A stretch of 64,000 bases of DNA from Seriola aureovittata (GCF_021018895.1 NC_079374.1:5040212-5104211); one strand, 5' to 3'. Shown: positions 45,890-60,041, counted from the first letter of the stretch. The notes: a model not told the origin generated them from the letters alone. Translations and numbers: made by a program.

Positions 45890-46330
45890 AAGCAGTCTTC
45901 AGTCCATCAGTAAAGTGAATGCTGCTTTGTGCGGTTGATAATAGCTAACAATAATTGCTATGAGACTTAAAATTACTTGTAATTACATTGTGCATTTCAT
46001 AGCCGGGTCCTGAGCTCGCTTCACAGCGAGACCTGTTTTTAAGTCATGTTAACGTTGTCACTTCTGTGGCACTGACAAACGACCCAGTCTGCAGAATACT
46101 CAGCATGGGCAGCATCAGCACGAGGTCTAATTCAATTTAGTCCAAATTTGTTCTAGCGAGCTGCTCATTAAGTTGGAGGTTTGTTTGTCTTCAGAAAACA
46201 TTAGCTGAAAGTAGATCTATACGCTGTAATTGAACTCCTGTGTAAACCAGGCAACACAAACTCATCATTCAGTGTAATGACTTTCATCCATTTCACTGAT
46301 AGTAATGGATAAGACAAACAGGAGGGGACA
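45890..46330. promoter_or_regulatory. Candidate conserved regulatory block
   Basis: 440 bases of non-repetitive sequence right after a TG tract, rich in homeodomain cores (ACAATAATTGCTAT, CTTGTAATTACATTG) and with a near-palindromic GCTCGCTTCACAGCGAG at 46015-46031. It has the texture of a developmental enhancer; conservation was not tested. Confidence 0.35.
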
Positions 46331-46809
46331 CTGGCATATGAAGATAATTAATACCCCCCCCAGAAAATAGCACAGTGGTCAAAAACCCTGCTGAACTGTA
46401 CGTGTCATTTCTGCTCAGAGCCTCGGTCCGTTCACAAACTTCTGTCTCCTCACCAAACAAATTAAATTAGGCAGATAGCGAGCTATTAAAAAGGTCATCT
46501 GGGGGTTTGTCTTTTTTTCCTGTTGATGGATTACATGTCCAAAACAAGTTTTTGGTCTCTAAAAGTTCAGCAGTAATGTAAAGTTTGCATGATTGCAAGA
46601 AAAAACCCAAAATGACAGTAGAAAGCAAAGACACTGCGCTGTGGTTACGCTGTAACATGCACACAGCGTGAAGTGTGACGTCAGCAAAGTCTGTTTCACT
46701 GAAAACAGTTCTGCTCATATTATCATTATTAAAAAAATAATAATTACACACATTCACACACAAACAATTACACGATTATAGATGTATGGAAGAGGGAATC
46801 ATGACACAA
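46331..46809. other. No gene recognised
   Basis: A short C-run lies near 46353; otherwise unassigned AT-rich DNA with an unsupported minus-strand open frame. Confidence 0.6.
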
Positions 46810-47262
46810 CCATTTTCAACAATTTGGTTGTTATGGTTACAATAACAGACGCATGGACAGCGAAGTACCGGACCTTCTTCACCATGGTTACAATAATTAA
46901 CAGTCATGGCTTGGTTAGGTTTAGGAAAAGATCATGGTTGGGGTTGAAATAAGTACTTCCTCAACATTAGACCATCTTTGTTGTCAAGGTTACGATAATA
47001 ACAATGTGGATAACTTTGTCAAACAGTGATGGATAAAAGAAACGACATAAACTGCTACTTCCACATGGGAACCGAACGAGTTCACTCTGTGATATTCCCG
47101 TTTCAGTGACCCAACCTCCCCCAAACATAGACTTTGTCGCTCGATATGCTACGTCACCGCACTTTTCCCTTTGCTCCCGTCATAATCACTACAGCCACTA
47201 GATGTTGCCTAACAACAGGACGTAACTACGGGTCATAACCTGCTGCACAGACGACCTGTGGG
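46810..47262 (-). mobile_element. F3 element, copy C (left end truncated)
   Basis: In the orientation opposite to copy A, it carries TTGGTTAGGTTTAGGAAAAG, GCTCCCGTCATAATCACTAC and the terminus CACAGACGACCTGTGGGC. A CTCF-like CCACTAGATGTTGC lies at 47195-47208 (two core mismatches). Confidence 0.65.
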
Positions 47263-47274
47263 CTCATTTATTAC

Positions 47275-47345
47275 AGGAGCCTGAAATAGGATAGCGCTTT
47301 CTGGGGCTTCCAGTCTTTGTGCTAAGCTAAGCTCAACATCATCAA
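47275..47345 (-). repeat. Repeat family F1, short copy
   Basis: TTCCAGTCTTTGTGCTAAGC followed by TAAGCTCAAC is the reverse complement of the F1 core. It lies 13 bases from the end of F3 copy C. Confidence 0.6.
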
Positions 47346-48964
47346 CCTCATTTGTGAATTCAGAACTCATTCCTCTGTAATTTGCACACTCAGTGAGTTG
47401 AGAAAGTGTTTCTAAGTATGTCCTTATGTTTGGTGGAGGGATGCTTCTCTCAGTTCCTGCCTCTCCACCCCCCCCCGCTGCCACCGTCTGCCAGTGTGAA
47501 CAATAAGCACATGGCGAGATATGACTTCACGTTAGGAATGACGATGCGCTCAACTGCACATTCAGTTCACCGGCCTACCTTACATCATTTTGGCTGAGCA
47601 TCAGGGTCTACAGAATTAGACTGGATGTTAAGAACCAGCCGCTGTCTGTTGCTGAAATCGATCATTTCATGCTATGACAGATTAGTTTAAACAGGCATAA
47701 AGTTCTCACTAAGAGGTATCTGTTTTTCCTCTTTCACTTTTTAATATTTTATATTAATGTGAGGCCGTGACAGTCTAATAAACTCTCTCTTTCTCTCTCC
47801 TCTTGATGCTTTCCATGGCTCGAATGCATTCATCATGAAAGGTTTCTCGACTTTAAAGCACCAACATGACCATGAATGAGCTTGTTTTTTATCAACTGGA
47901 ATTGAATGGATGAACCTATTTTAAATGCACTTTATTGCTTTATTTTTATATTTACTTTATTTATTTTAGCTTGACCACACGCATTCAGCTGACACATTAC
48001 AAACCATTGATGACACTGAAAACATGTAGGTTGTTGTCACTTACACGTTAATGTGTGTGTACGGACACACACACCCGTGTCTAATTGCCTTTTCTAACTT
48101 AGGGCAGGACTTGCAAAACAAACTAAAGCCACCAGCAAAGGTCCATTAATGTGTTCCTGTTAGACCACTTCCTCTTTCTCTCTCTCTCAGGCAGCTGTGT
48201 GTCTGCTGGTATTGATCTCTGCCGCTGTCTGTGTCCATTAGTGGCCCAGGAGGCAGACTCTCTGTCGGTCTGAAGTGTGTGTGGGTCTGTACGGAGGTTT
48301 ATCAGATACTCACCAAACACTGCAGAACCCCCCACAGCAGAGGCCTCTTATGCAAAATGTCACAATTATGATAGACTTTTTAAAGTAACCTGAGATTTGG
48401 TCGATATTTATCAGTGTCATAACTGAGTTAGAATAAATTACTACTCAAACCCTGAAAATCTGAGAGACCTGTTAAGATGCCATCATTCGAGGGTTGGGTA
48501 ATCAGATATTTGAGAGAAAAAAAAGGAACCAATTTGTAGTGAAGGCAAAAAAATACCCTTTATTTTCAGCAAATTTACACTGCCATAAACAATCACTTGT
48601 CATAAGTGATGACGTATTCTAATTCTTTTTGGTTAGAAAAAGCAATAAGGGAAAATATTAATATCAATAATAATCAAGCACTTGAAGCCAATTAATCAAA
48701 ACACTCAATCAGCAGAAAAATCAACACCAATTTTCAACATCTGTTAAAAACTGGCAGTCAGAAACAATCAGGCAAACACTCGCTGGTTCCAGATTCTTCC
48801 TCTGTTTTATATCATTGTGAATTGGATATGTTTGAGTGTGCGACGGTTGGTCTGACAAAACACGACATCTGAAGATGTTCCCACCGTTCCTGGACATCAA
48901 GACTTCGCTGCATTAGTTCTGGATTAGTCCTTCCTTGTTGCTACTTTGATCTGATTGTATAACT

Positions 48965-48967
<3 letters not shown>
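47346..48967. other. No gene recognised; one conserved-looking AT-rich block
   Basis: A C8 run lies near 47468. The stretch 47740-47960 is non-repetitive and AT-rich with TATTAATG and TTTATTTATTTT motifs and could be regulatory. A pyrimidine tract ending in TCTCTCTCAG at 48190 is followed by a short open segment not supported as an exon. The rest is unassigned. Confidence 0.55.

Positions 48968-49014
<47 letters not shown>
48968..49014. repeat. (AT)n tract
   Basis: About 23 AT units. Confidence 0.96.
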
Positions 49015-49017
<3 letters not shown>

Positions 49018-49077
49018 AGGCAGTTCCTTCCCGCCAGCGTCTCTGACTGAATTACACTTTGCTGTATCGCTACTGAA

Positions 49078-49460
49078 AATTTATGACATTTTGGGAAATA
49101 TGCTTCTACGCTTTCTTGCCAAACGTTAGATGAGAAGAAAGATACCACTCTGTTATCTGTGTGCTAAATATAAAGCGACATCCTGCAGCCGCACGTTGAA
49201 GAAACGGGGAAACTGCAGACCTGGCTCTCTCCAAATGTAACAAAACCCAACTCCGAGCACCTCTAACACCTCATTAAATTACACTTTGTATCTCATTTGT
49301 TTTAATCTGTACAAAACCGGAGGTAGAAAAACAATAAATCACCTTTTTATGGGAGTTATGTGATTTCTTTGTCTGGACTAGCTGCTGGACAAACAGGAAG
49401 TGTCTAATTTTAAACATCTCATCTACCTCACAGGAAGAAATTGAATATCTGTATTTCCTT
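49078..49460 (+). repeat. Repeat family F1, longest copy
   Basis: It begins ATTTATGACATTTTGGGAAA and contains TTAGATGAGAAGAAAGATAC, CACCTCTAACACCTCATTAA and TTTTAATCTGTACAAAACCG, in the same order as the copies at 36671 (plus) and 6150 (minus). It is a dispersed teleost element; no open frame. Confidence 0.75.
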
Positions 49461-50336
49461 CCTGTGACTTTTCCTTTAACAATACTTATAACAACTCTAC
49501 CATCCATTATAACATCATACACACGTGAATGGAAATGAGCGTGATATGGATGTATGATGATATCGCACGCCATCCTACAAGCAGCACTTGAACTGAAACA
49601 GAATTGTCCATTTCTCAACAGGTATGAAATACAAAGAAAGACAGTTACAGGGACTGGGATTCATTTTTTTTTTTTTTTTTTTGTCTGACTTCTCTTCTCA
49701 CTAAAATCTCTCATCTGACAGCATGACGGATTACTATAACCGTGAAAAAGAAAGAGCTTTTTGCACAGTGCGTACCACAGAGCAAGAGGTCCTGGGAACT
49801 GCAAGATGAACTTGAATAGTCAGAAATGACACCACAGCCTATAAAAGCTCATGAGAGTTCAGGCTGATGAAGCAGTCAGTGAAACCCGTTACTCTTGCCA
49901 AGGCTGATAAAAGATCCCGCCTTATATACTTTTATGGACTGAGAGTGTGATCACCACCACAAACAGCTGTAGTTGGAGATTCCCAAAACATTAATTTTTC
50001 AGTCAACATCACCTTTTCTTCACCTGTAACAGAAAACTGAAGACGACCAAAGAGAAACCTGAAACAAAGGTAACTTCTACTCATTTGGCTCAGAGAAAAT
50101 TAACAGAGGGCTGTACTTCTTGGGGACACCCATGCAGAGCCCCTTGTTTATTTAGTAGAATTTACTTCTCCGAGTGTCGCACCCGGAGAACATGTTCAGT
50201 GTTCCTGTAAGTAAATGTATCTGACAAGTGGCTCACAGCCAGAAACAAGCAGCCCCCCTTTAAGTGGACACGATGTTTTCCCTTGACCTAATATCACTTC
50301 TATCGACTCACTTGCCTATTTACTTGAATGCACCAG

Positions 50337-50340
<4 letters not shown>
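49461..50340. other. No gene recognised
   Basis: It holds a T18 run (49664-49682) and otherwise unassigned DNA. Confidence 0.6.

Positions 50341-50426
<86 letters not shown>
50341..50426. repeat. Compound (GT)n(GA)n microsatellite
   Basis: GT14 at 50341-50368, then GA27 at 50372-50426. Confidence 0.97.
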
Positions 50427-50428
<2 letters not shown>

Positions 50429-50439
50429 AAGAGAGAGTT

Positions 50440-50590
50440 GGATGCAGCACTTAAAACACAGCAAATATTCAGAGCGGCTACAAGAGGCTCATTAAATTTT
50501 GATGCTCTCCTCTCTCTGCAGCTCTTGTCCAAGCTAATGGAGGCTAATTAGTGCTCACACATACGCATCATCATTAATGGGGAGTAACAG
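50440..50590. promoter_or_regulatory. Candidate conserved regulatory block
   Basis: Next to the compound microsatellite: AGGCTCATTAAATTTTGATG, GGAGGCTAATTAGTGCTCAC and ATCATCATTAATGGGG. These are several homeodomain-type sites in 150 non-repetitive bases. Confidence 0.3.
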
Positions 50591-50983
50591 GTTCTGTCCT
50601 ATTGATTCAGATGACTCTCGGTGCTTCCTGGACTGGGGGAAAAACAAACGGTGCTGAATGCCTGAGCTGCGTCCACAAAGGAAATTCTGTGCTCAGACAC
50701 ATGGAACGAGGAAGTGTGGATGTTTTCCGCAGGTGAATACGTTCCTTAAAAGCCTCGTTCCACCACAGGAGCTTCAGTAAGTAACTGTTTTAGAGGAGCG
50801 CGGCTTTAGATTTCATTCCTGTGATCCAAACAGTCTCTGTACCTGAGGTAGTGCTCTCTGATGGCCCAGGACATGACTGGAAGGCGGGAGCAGCGCTGAT
50901 TTGGTCCCAACTGCAACAACATGTGTACAACATTCATTTAGTTGGTTGTCGCTAGTATTAATTATCAGGGATTTTCTTTTTTT

Positions 50984-51418
50984 TAAAGGTCCCATGTTTT
51001 ATAAAGTGAGATTTCCATTTCTTTTTTGATTATAAATCAGTAAATAAGTCCTTAATAAATATCTCATAAGTATCAAAGCGCTCAGTCCACAGAGAAATGC
51101 ACACAGCCCCTACTCAGAAACGAGCCGTCAGGACTTCGGTAACTTTGTGATGTCACAACAAACCAATCGCTGCTCTCAGCCATGCCCCGAGCCCAGACCA
51201 CCCACCATCCAAGCTTGCAGGATTTGGTTTCCCTACTGTGTTTATCTGAAATCTGTTATATTTTTATTCAATCACTCAGAAAAACAGAATCAGAAGAAAG
51301 AAGTCTGAGAGAGAAGATGTAAAACTACATTGAGATGGTTTTTGTTTCTTAGAACCACAAATATATCTTCTTATGGATATCAACACTTCAAATAAAAGTG
51401 TAAAATATGGGACCTTTA
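50984..51418. mobile_element. F4 MITE, copy 2 (complete)
   Basis: The termini TAAAGGTCCCATGTTTTATA and AATATGGGACCTTTA and the interior landmarks match copy 1 at 28309-28797. It is about 50 bases shorter, lacking the region corresponding to 28590-28640. Confidence 0.8.
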
Positions 51419-51444
51419 ATGTTTTTGATGTTTGACTGCTCACT

Positions 51445-51720
51445 TCAGTTGTAAAGAGTGGTTATCTGAGTTACTGTAGCCATTGTGTCACGTCAGTCCA
51501 GAGTGTGAGTGAACTCTAGAGACTGTTGCTCATGAAAATCAGAGGAGATCAGGAGTTTCAGAAATACTCAGTCCAGCCCATTGGGCACCATCAATCATGC
51601 CTCAATCAAAGTCTCTGAGCTCATTCTGATGTTTGGCATCATGGGATGAGTGATGGAGCTACTCACTCGTAGCTCCGTCACTGCATGAATATCAACTGGT
51701 TAGGTGATGCATCCACACTA
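51445..51720 (+). repeat. Dispersed repeat R7, 5' half
   Basis: GAACTCTAGAGACTGTTGCT, AGGAGTTTCAGAAATACTCA and CACCATCAATCATGCCTCAA belong to a widespread teleost repeat. The half expected downstream is missing here but appears at 59515-59705. Confidence 0.65.
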
Positions 51721-53261
51721 GAATAGATCTCAGGTAGAATTTGCATCCGGAACCACTTCGCCTGCTTGATCTCCTCTGCAGCTGCTTCATCTGTTTTCCT
51801 CCGTCTCTGGGTGAGAAGGTCTTGTCATGTGATTTGATGAAAGCGTCCAGACAGCAGTTTCCCCATCTTTCATGTCTGCTCAGGGCAACCAGACCTGAAA
51901 CGTCCCGGTCAGGAAAACAGAAATCATTTCAGATCTTGTTTGACAACTTCTCAACAACACTGGACATATCTTTTCTTTCTTTCCTTCCCGTGTTCCTCCC
52001 ATCTCTCACTCAGATTTTTTAAGTTTTTTTGCAGCCTCTTTTTGCTGCAGAGTTTTTAGGAACAGCTAAGCCTCTTGCTCCCATCCTGCTATTTCATTCT
52101 TTTTACCTGAATTACTGTAATTTTCCGTTCCAGCTTCCCACAACACTATGATTGCATGTAGGGCTGAGAGAGAAGCAGACGAGCTCATCTCTGTGTTTCC
52201 ACTGGTGGATCCATTTTCTGATGTTTTGTTTTCATATTCTTTGCAATCTCTGCTTGCGTCAAAGACTGCAGCATGTATGTGAAATATGACATTTCTAATG
52301 GATTTTTAGACTGAGCACATTCTTTATAAATCCACGTATTTGTTTATCTTTACCTTGACATTTCCCCAAAATATGCCCAAAGGTCTTATTATGTGCATCA
52401 TAGTTCTCTTTTATAAGCAGTTTGAAACATCACTGAAGTGAAAATCTAATCTTGAAGGCAGAACAAGGATCAGACAGTTTTATCACAAGATGTCATCACG
52501 GCTCAGAACTGAAGATCAATGAGTGGTGGCATCTTCTGCCTGAAATGACCTTTACTTTTATGTAACCAATAACTGAGGATAAATATTGCACATGGTCACA
52601 GCTGTTTGAATTGGTATATGTTATTTTATTCTATTTTCTATTTTCACCCCCCCCCCCCCGACTGTCCTAAGGCATAGCCACTTTTGTATTCAGTTTATTT
52701 AGTAAGAATATATAAATTTTAATTAGCACAGTTCATCAAAATGTCAAACATTTGAAATGCCACAAATGGAAATTTGATTTGTTTCCTGTTACAAAGATGT
52801 CAGGAACACAAGAGGAAGGGCCCGAATGCAGAGACTCAGGATGGCTGATGCAAAAGGAAATTTAATGAAAACACAGGCTTACAGGTAGGGCCTACTCCAG
52901 CTGGCAGATACAGAACAGATAATCCAAACACAAACGTCTCTGGGAAACATGAGGGAACTGAACAGGAAACACAAGCAGACGGGCTGACAAAGAGCGAGGG
53001 GAACGCAGAGACTAAATACACAAGGAGAGGAGGTGCAGGTGCAACACTTGAGGGTGGAGCAGCAACACACTGGAGCAGCAAAGTAAAACAACAAACACAT
53101 AAGAAAAAGCAATTTCAAAATAAAACAGGAAATAGCATGGAGCCCAGGCAAGGGCAGTTTCTATCAACTTAGTGGATGTATTTGTGACATTGAAAAAGCC
53201 TACTCTTCATCAAGTTCTGGAAGCAACACCGTGTCTCATAATGATAATTAGTTAATTAGGA
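51721..53261. other. No gene recognised
   Basis: A C10 run lies near 52650. Otherwise AT-rich unassigned DNA; open frames on both strands have no similarity or splice support. Confidence 0.6.
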
Positions 53262-53450
53262 AATGCTCATTCATTAGCTTATCCTTCCGCTTGTCTAGGG
53301 TACAGTCTGGGCAGGTCGCCAGTCTATCACAGGGCTGACATACAGAGACAAACAATCATTCACATCTATGGGCAATTTCGAGTCGGCCAATTAACCTGAC
53401 CTGCGTGTCTTTGGACTGTGGGAGGAAGCCAGAGTCCCCGGAGGAAGCGT
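53262..53450 (+). repeat. Interspersed repeat, 'CAGGGTCAC' family, copy 2
   Basis: CAGGTCGCCAGTCTATCACA, GGGCTGACATACAGAGACAA and GTCTTTGGACTGTGGGAGGA are unmistakable landmarks of a repeat found throughout teleost genomes. It is related to 1990-2185. Confidence 0.8.
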
Positions 53451-54279
53451 CATGCACTGTGCCGCCCTTGTTAGGAAATGTTTTGTCCATAATGAAGGAA
53501 AAAGGCTTCACCACTCCGAACAGTTGTTTAAAAAAAAACAATGCAATGCTCCTGCAGGCGAAGCAGGTGAAGCAGGTGAAGCAGTCCTCTCATGTTTGAT
53601 CCTGACGCTCTAATATTTCCCACCATCCAAAGACACGAACCTCCCCTGGGTTTGTAATTGTGATGTGTTGTGACAGGCCGGCAGGACTGAGACAAACACT
53701 GAATTAAACTTTCTCACCACACAGGAGGAATTCACTGTCCTCCTCTCCTCTCCTCCCGCCCTCCTATCTAAATCATCCCTCCTTCACCTTCTTTCGTTCC
53801 TCATTCTTGTCTTCCCTTTTCTCTAACCCCACTAAATTTGACTTGATCATGTTTTGCGGCTGAGCAGGTTGAATGGGTTTAGCTGTCGCTTCTCTCGCCT
53901 CGCTAATCCAGCTTTTAGTCCAAAGCCTCAACCAAGACTCCACATTTCTAAACCCGGCAGAGAGAAGCTCTCCTCCTCCTCAGACTCCCTGTGCAGCTGT
54001 TTGAGTCGGTGACAACTTACAATTGTGACAAGTTGTACGTGAATCTCAGCAGCACAGTCTGAATGTGACTAATCACCATGGTAGACGGTCGTCGTGTCCC
54101 GTCCTGATGCATCTGTTGTCCTCTGATTGGACTTACAAGTGTGAAGTCAAACCCAAACAATGGGTGAGCTTTTATGTTTGACAGATTTACATCAATAATT
54201 TACCTGCAAAATATTTGGGTGATTTTTTTTTTTAAGACTGTATTTTTGATTTTATGCGCTATAAATAGACCTAATTTAT
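53451..54279. other. No gene recognised
   Basis: A short AAGCAGGTG triplication lies near 53561-53583, then CT-rich sequence and unassigned DNA. Confidence 0.55.
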
Positions 54280-54322
54280 ATAGTGTGTTTATACCAAAGT
54301 TGTTTACAATGTGACTTCCATT

Positions 54323-54357
<35 letters not shown>

Positions 54358-54490
54358 AGTCACCCAGTGATGGGTATAGCAGGCCTGCAAAAATGACCTG
54401 GCCTTCGGGAACAACTGGGGTCCAGTGTCCTGCTCAAGGACACTTTGACATGTGTAGAGGAGGAGCCAGGGACTGACCCATTTTTGTGAT
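54280..54490 (+). repeat. Interspersed repeat with internal (CA)n (possibly SINE-derived)
   Basis: TGACTTCCATTCACCCACAC, a CA tract (54328-54354), CAGTGATGGGTATAGCAGGC, and GTCCAGTGTCCTGCTCAAGG followed by ACACTTTGACATG match a common teleost repeat. Complete copies end in a tRNA-like sequence, which is lost here. The SINE assignment is from memory. Confidence 0.6.
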
Positions 54491-54719
54491 GTGTGAATAA
54501 ACTACAGAGGAGTTGAATTCTTTACTTTGCTGGTAAGTTATAGTGCCACCATCTGGAGATCCATCGTATATTGGAGTACAATCATTTGTTTAATTAAACT
54601 CTCTGCCTGTTGTGGATATGTGCCCCCTGCACCCAACAACTGCTGTTATTAAATATCAAACTGCTAATTAAATAGGACACAAAATACTGCAGATATATTC
54701 TTCCTACTCTTGGATACAA

Positions 54720-55135
54720 TAATTGGTGACAATAATAAACACACAATTGGGGAAAGGTCGCAGTTCGGTTAGGTGTAGGCGCAAACGCTACTTGGTTAGG
54801 TTCAGGAGAAGATTGTGGGTTAGAATAATAATAAGTAAGTGACGCAGAGGACCTTTGTTGTCATGGTTACAATAATAAACATACAATTAAGGTTGTGGAT
54901 GAAAGAAACAACGTTGAGTATCGGTCTCACACTGCAAATGAACAACTGTCTCCTTTTCTTCAACACATCCAACCACCACAACCTCCCGATGATGTTTGTA
55001 GCTCTTTATACGTCGACGCCTGACTTCCTCCTTCGCTCCCGTCATAATCACTACAGCCACTAGAGGTCACCTGTAACAAAATGTAACTATTGGTCGTAAT
55101 TACCTGCTAGCACAGACGACCTATGGGTTCAGTCT
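54720..55135 (-). mobile_element. F3 element, copy D (left end truncated)
   Basis: It carries TTGGTTAGGTTCAGGAGAAG, GCTCCCGTCATAATCACTAC and the terminus CACAGACGACCTATGGGTTC. A CTCF-like CCACTAGAGGTCAC lies at 55057-55070 (one core mismatch). Confidence 0.68.
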
Positions 55136-57589
55136 CCTTTTATTACATGTGTTTTATTATTGCAGGTATTTGTTAGTTTTCTTAGGATCATTTCATTGCT
55201 TGCGAAGCTAGACATTATCCCAGCTGTCTGAGGCTAATATGTTGCTAATATGGCTAACTGCTACGTATGTTACTCTTGTATGTTTCCCTGATTGATTACT
55301 GTGTTGTGGGGACTACAGATTGCCAACAATATGCCATATTTAATAACATTTAAAAAGTAAAAATTGTTCCATCCACACCATATAAGAAACTTTTGATATT
55401 GCCTTTCTCTTACAGACACTATAAGGGGCGAGGGGGGCGGGGAATTGGAACAGCTGTTGTATTCAAGCACTCATTTAGTTATAACAATTGCTTTCATTAA
55501 AACTCAACTAGAGACATATAGTTTTCTATATGATTCCGTGACTCATCAAAGTGTTTTTCTGGGGGGTTTTCTCCCCCAGACCCGTCCTCGGTGGACAGCT
55601 GCAGTGTTCCAGCTCTCCTGTTCATGTCCATTACCCAGTGACCTTCATGTTAATGGATTTACCATGTTCATAGCCAAACGAAAAGAGCGAGTGAGCTGTG
55701 CACAGGGACGGAGTGACTCCTGTTACATGCTATTTACACGACACATTCACTCAGTGAAAAGTTTGAACACATCCACGGCGTGTTTATGTTTAAGATCAGA
55801 TGAGCATCTGCCCGTCGCTGTCTCACTCATCCTCATTTCATCCCTCCGTCTGTGGATCACCTTCCTCCTCCAACTTCTCTCCTCAGTGCTGCACGATCCA
55901 TCAAGGACTTAAAATAAAATGTCAGTTATGACCTCACATGTTATTTTCCCATCTACTATTATTCGTTGTGCTTTGACTTCTTGACCAAGTGTTTTTCTCA
56001 AACGAAAAGGACGGAGGTAGAGTGAGAGAAAGTCAAAGTCGTTGAGGAGAGAAGAGAGATGATTTATCTCTTCTTTTCAAAGTGGAAGAAACTAAGTGAA
56101 GTCTGTGTGTTTCTGTGTGAACTGTGGTCAGGTACACGTTATTTCTTCTGCTCTCTAAATCACATCTTCTCTTTCTTTCGTATCATAATCTTACATCAAA
56201 CACATGAATTTATCCGTCCAGCCATGATGAACAAACGACGACTGTCTGGTGCCAACACTTGGCTTAACCTGTTCATTTGGTTTGTTCTCACATTGATTTT
56301 CTTTATGTGTCCTCAAAGCTAATGGGTCAACACTCCCAGATATCACTGGATTATTAATAACATTATCCTGTTCAGGCAACTGCTGGAAGTAAGCTATAAA
56401 ACTGTGATAAAACTATCACAGGATGAAAGGTTACTGGGACCATTACGTAGTAAAGTAAGTAGAATAGTACAAATGATAATATTGCGAATAAACCTTAATT
56501 AATAACACAAACTTTTAAAAAAAAATAAAACGAAAAAATGGTTTTGTCTGAGTCTTTTTGACTAAAATAAATCTAATATCACATTAACTGAAAAAAATCA
56601 GTTGGTTGACATTTGATTAAAGCAAATTAAAATGTTTGTGCCAAAAGACTAAAGCTAACTCTAAATCAGCTGACTTAATTAATGGCTGGGTTTTCTGTAT
56701 GAAAGGTGTTTCACAGCCATAACAATAAACCATACAGTCCATGGGCTGCAGAAGTAAAACAATAAGTTCAAAGAGGTTAAAGGTGATAGAAGAACCGTTC
56801 ATTCTCAGTGGGTCTGGTACTACGAGCGATACGTTCACATTACACAGAGTCATTTGTTTCTGCGTTTATCTCACAAACATCATGTAATCAGTGGGAACCT
56901 GATTTTTATTTTATTTTAATTTTTTTGAACGAGCCTGCCAGTGATACGAGAAACATTCCTGCCGATTTCTTCTTGTTTCATGCCGTTCTACTTATCAACA
57001 GTTAGCTAGCAGACGTGGAAGCACATAATGCAGGATTTAAGAAAAACAATCTCAGGAAACACGAGATGTGCTTTGGTGTAAACTTACAAGAAAACTCTAC
57101 GGGCTTCATTTAAAGAATCCCAGTCTCATCAGTTATTCTGTACAGACATTTTCTAGATGTCCAAGTATCACATCTCGTAGTTTGGGGGGGTTTGTTTCTG
57201 TTTTTTCAGTAACAGCATATGAAATATTGTTTACAGTATGATGACATGTCCAAACTAAACGAAGCCATTGAGGACACATGCCCATGTGACACAGTCAGGT
57301 GGACTTGCTTTTACTTCTTATTCTCCTCCTCCAATTCATTTTCCTTCATGTTTGTCCCCTTCACTCCTCCCCATTCTGCACCTCCTTCTCAACCTCTCGC
57401 TCTCCCTCTCTCCATTCTTCTCGTCTCTGGACCTCCCCTCTCGTCCTCCTCCTCCTCCTCCTCTTCCTCACATCTGTCTCTCCCTTTCTCTTCCCTCAGC
57501 AGCGTCTAACGCGATTCAAGGTGACAAGTTCACATCGTCTTCTAGGGAGCCCTTCTCTCCTGACCTAGTTTTACTGGCTGCTACACTGC
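55136..57589. other. No gene recognised
   Basis: Unassigned single-copy DNA with a pyrimidine-rich block (57300-57500) containing a short TCC-type repeat. Open frames at 55445-55912 and 57268-57720 are unsupported; the latter is a product of the CT- and CA-rich sequence. Confidence 0.6.
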
Positions 57590-58989
<1,400 letters not shown>

Positions 58990-59105
58990 AGTGAGACGCA
59001 CTGACCTGGAATCCGGGATGTTAGACTAGCACTGCTAAATGATTCATTGGCAACAATGTCGATTAGAGCGACACCTTCATCTTTATTTGATATCAAGGCC
59101 AAGGA
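58990..59105. promoter_or_regulatory. Candidate conserved regulatory block
   Basis: GGCAACAATGTCGATTAGAG (SOX-like AACAAT and GATTAG) followed by CATCTTTATTTGATATCAAG (TCF/LEF-like) lies in non-repetitive sequence. Conservation was not tested. Confidence 0.3.
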
Positions 59106-59514
59106 GAGTAGAGGGGCGGTGAGTTGAAGAACAGAGAAGAGAGGGAGAGGGGGAACAGAGGAGAGACAATAGAGGAAGAAGCAAAATTACAATGCCCCGG
59201 TCTGAATCTACCAAACACTAGTGGGAATCTGAGGGCAGAAAAGGAATGAATAAGTTAGGTTGCACAATGCACATGAACTAAACTGCTGCAGCTCATGTAG
59301 ACATATCACAGGACTGTGGTTGAACAGATACACTGACTGACAGTGAAAGGTTGTGGTTTTACTTAAAAGCTAGTGTTGTGAACGTTAGCTGGTGTATGTG
59401 AAGCTGGAGCACCACACTGAGGTCAGTTTATTTTTTCTAAATTAAATATGACTGAAAATCCTGATAGGGTCACTTATAGGCTTTAACGTGCATCACACAC
59501 CACAACTTCAATGT
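59106..59514. other. No gene recognised
   Basis: Purine-rich stretch (59105-59185) then unassigned DNA. Confidence 0.6.
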
Positions 59515-59705
59515 GTTGCAATAGCTCAAACAATGTTGCTGAGATCAGATTTTTTTTCTCCTATTTCAATGTTTAATATGAACATGAACTGAAGCTCTGA
59601 CCTGTATTTGCAGGATTGTATACGTTACACTGCTGTCATGTGATTGGCTGGTTGGATAATTGCATCAATAAGCAGGTCTACAGGTGTCTCTACTCCTGCA
59701 GGTGG
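59515..59705 (+). repeat. Dispersed repeat R7, 3' half
   Basis: GAACATGAACTGAAGCTCTG, ACCTGTATTTGCAGGATTGT, TCATGTGATTGGCTGGTTGG and AGGTCTACAGGTGT are the continuation of the repeat whose first half is at 51445-51720. Confidence 0.65.
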
Positions 59706-60041
59706 GAGTTTGGCCAGATATCGGTGTTAGAGGAAAGGTCAAAGGATCACCAAAAACACACTCAGTGACATTGACTTACCATAGATGGATTTGTAACTAA
59801 TCATCATCTTCATTACTGATCAATAATTGTCTGTGTTTTTATGTTTTATTTTAAGGCATTAATATAATCCGAGAGAACATGAGGACAATTTTTGCATTTG
59901 CTTCTTGTTTGCTGAACTCTTTGTGCTGAATAAACATGAAGTGCATAAACAGCCTTGAGTACTGCGCACTGCATGTGTCCCAGTCTGATTTTATACTTCG
60001 ACAACGCACACACAGCAAGGTGCAGACGTGTGTGAGTATCA

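Noticed and set aside
57500..57520. 21-base microexon on the plus strand between CTTTCTCTTCCCTCAG and gtgaca
   Set aside because: Splice borders are good, but pyrimidine-rich DNA produces such acceptors often and there are no partner exons.
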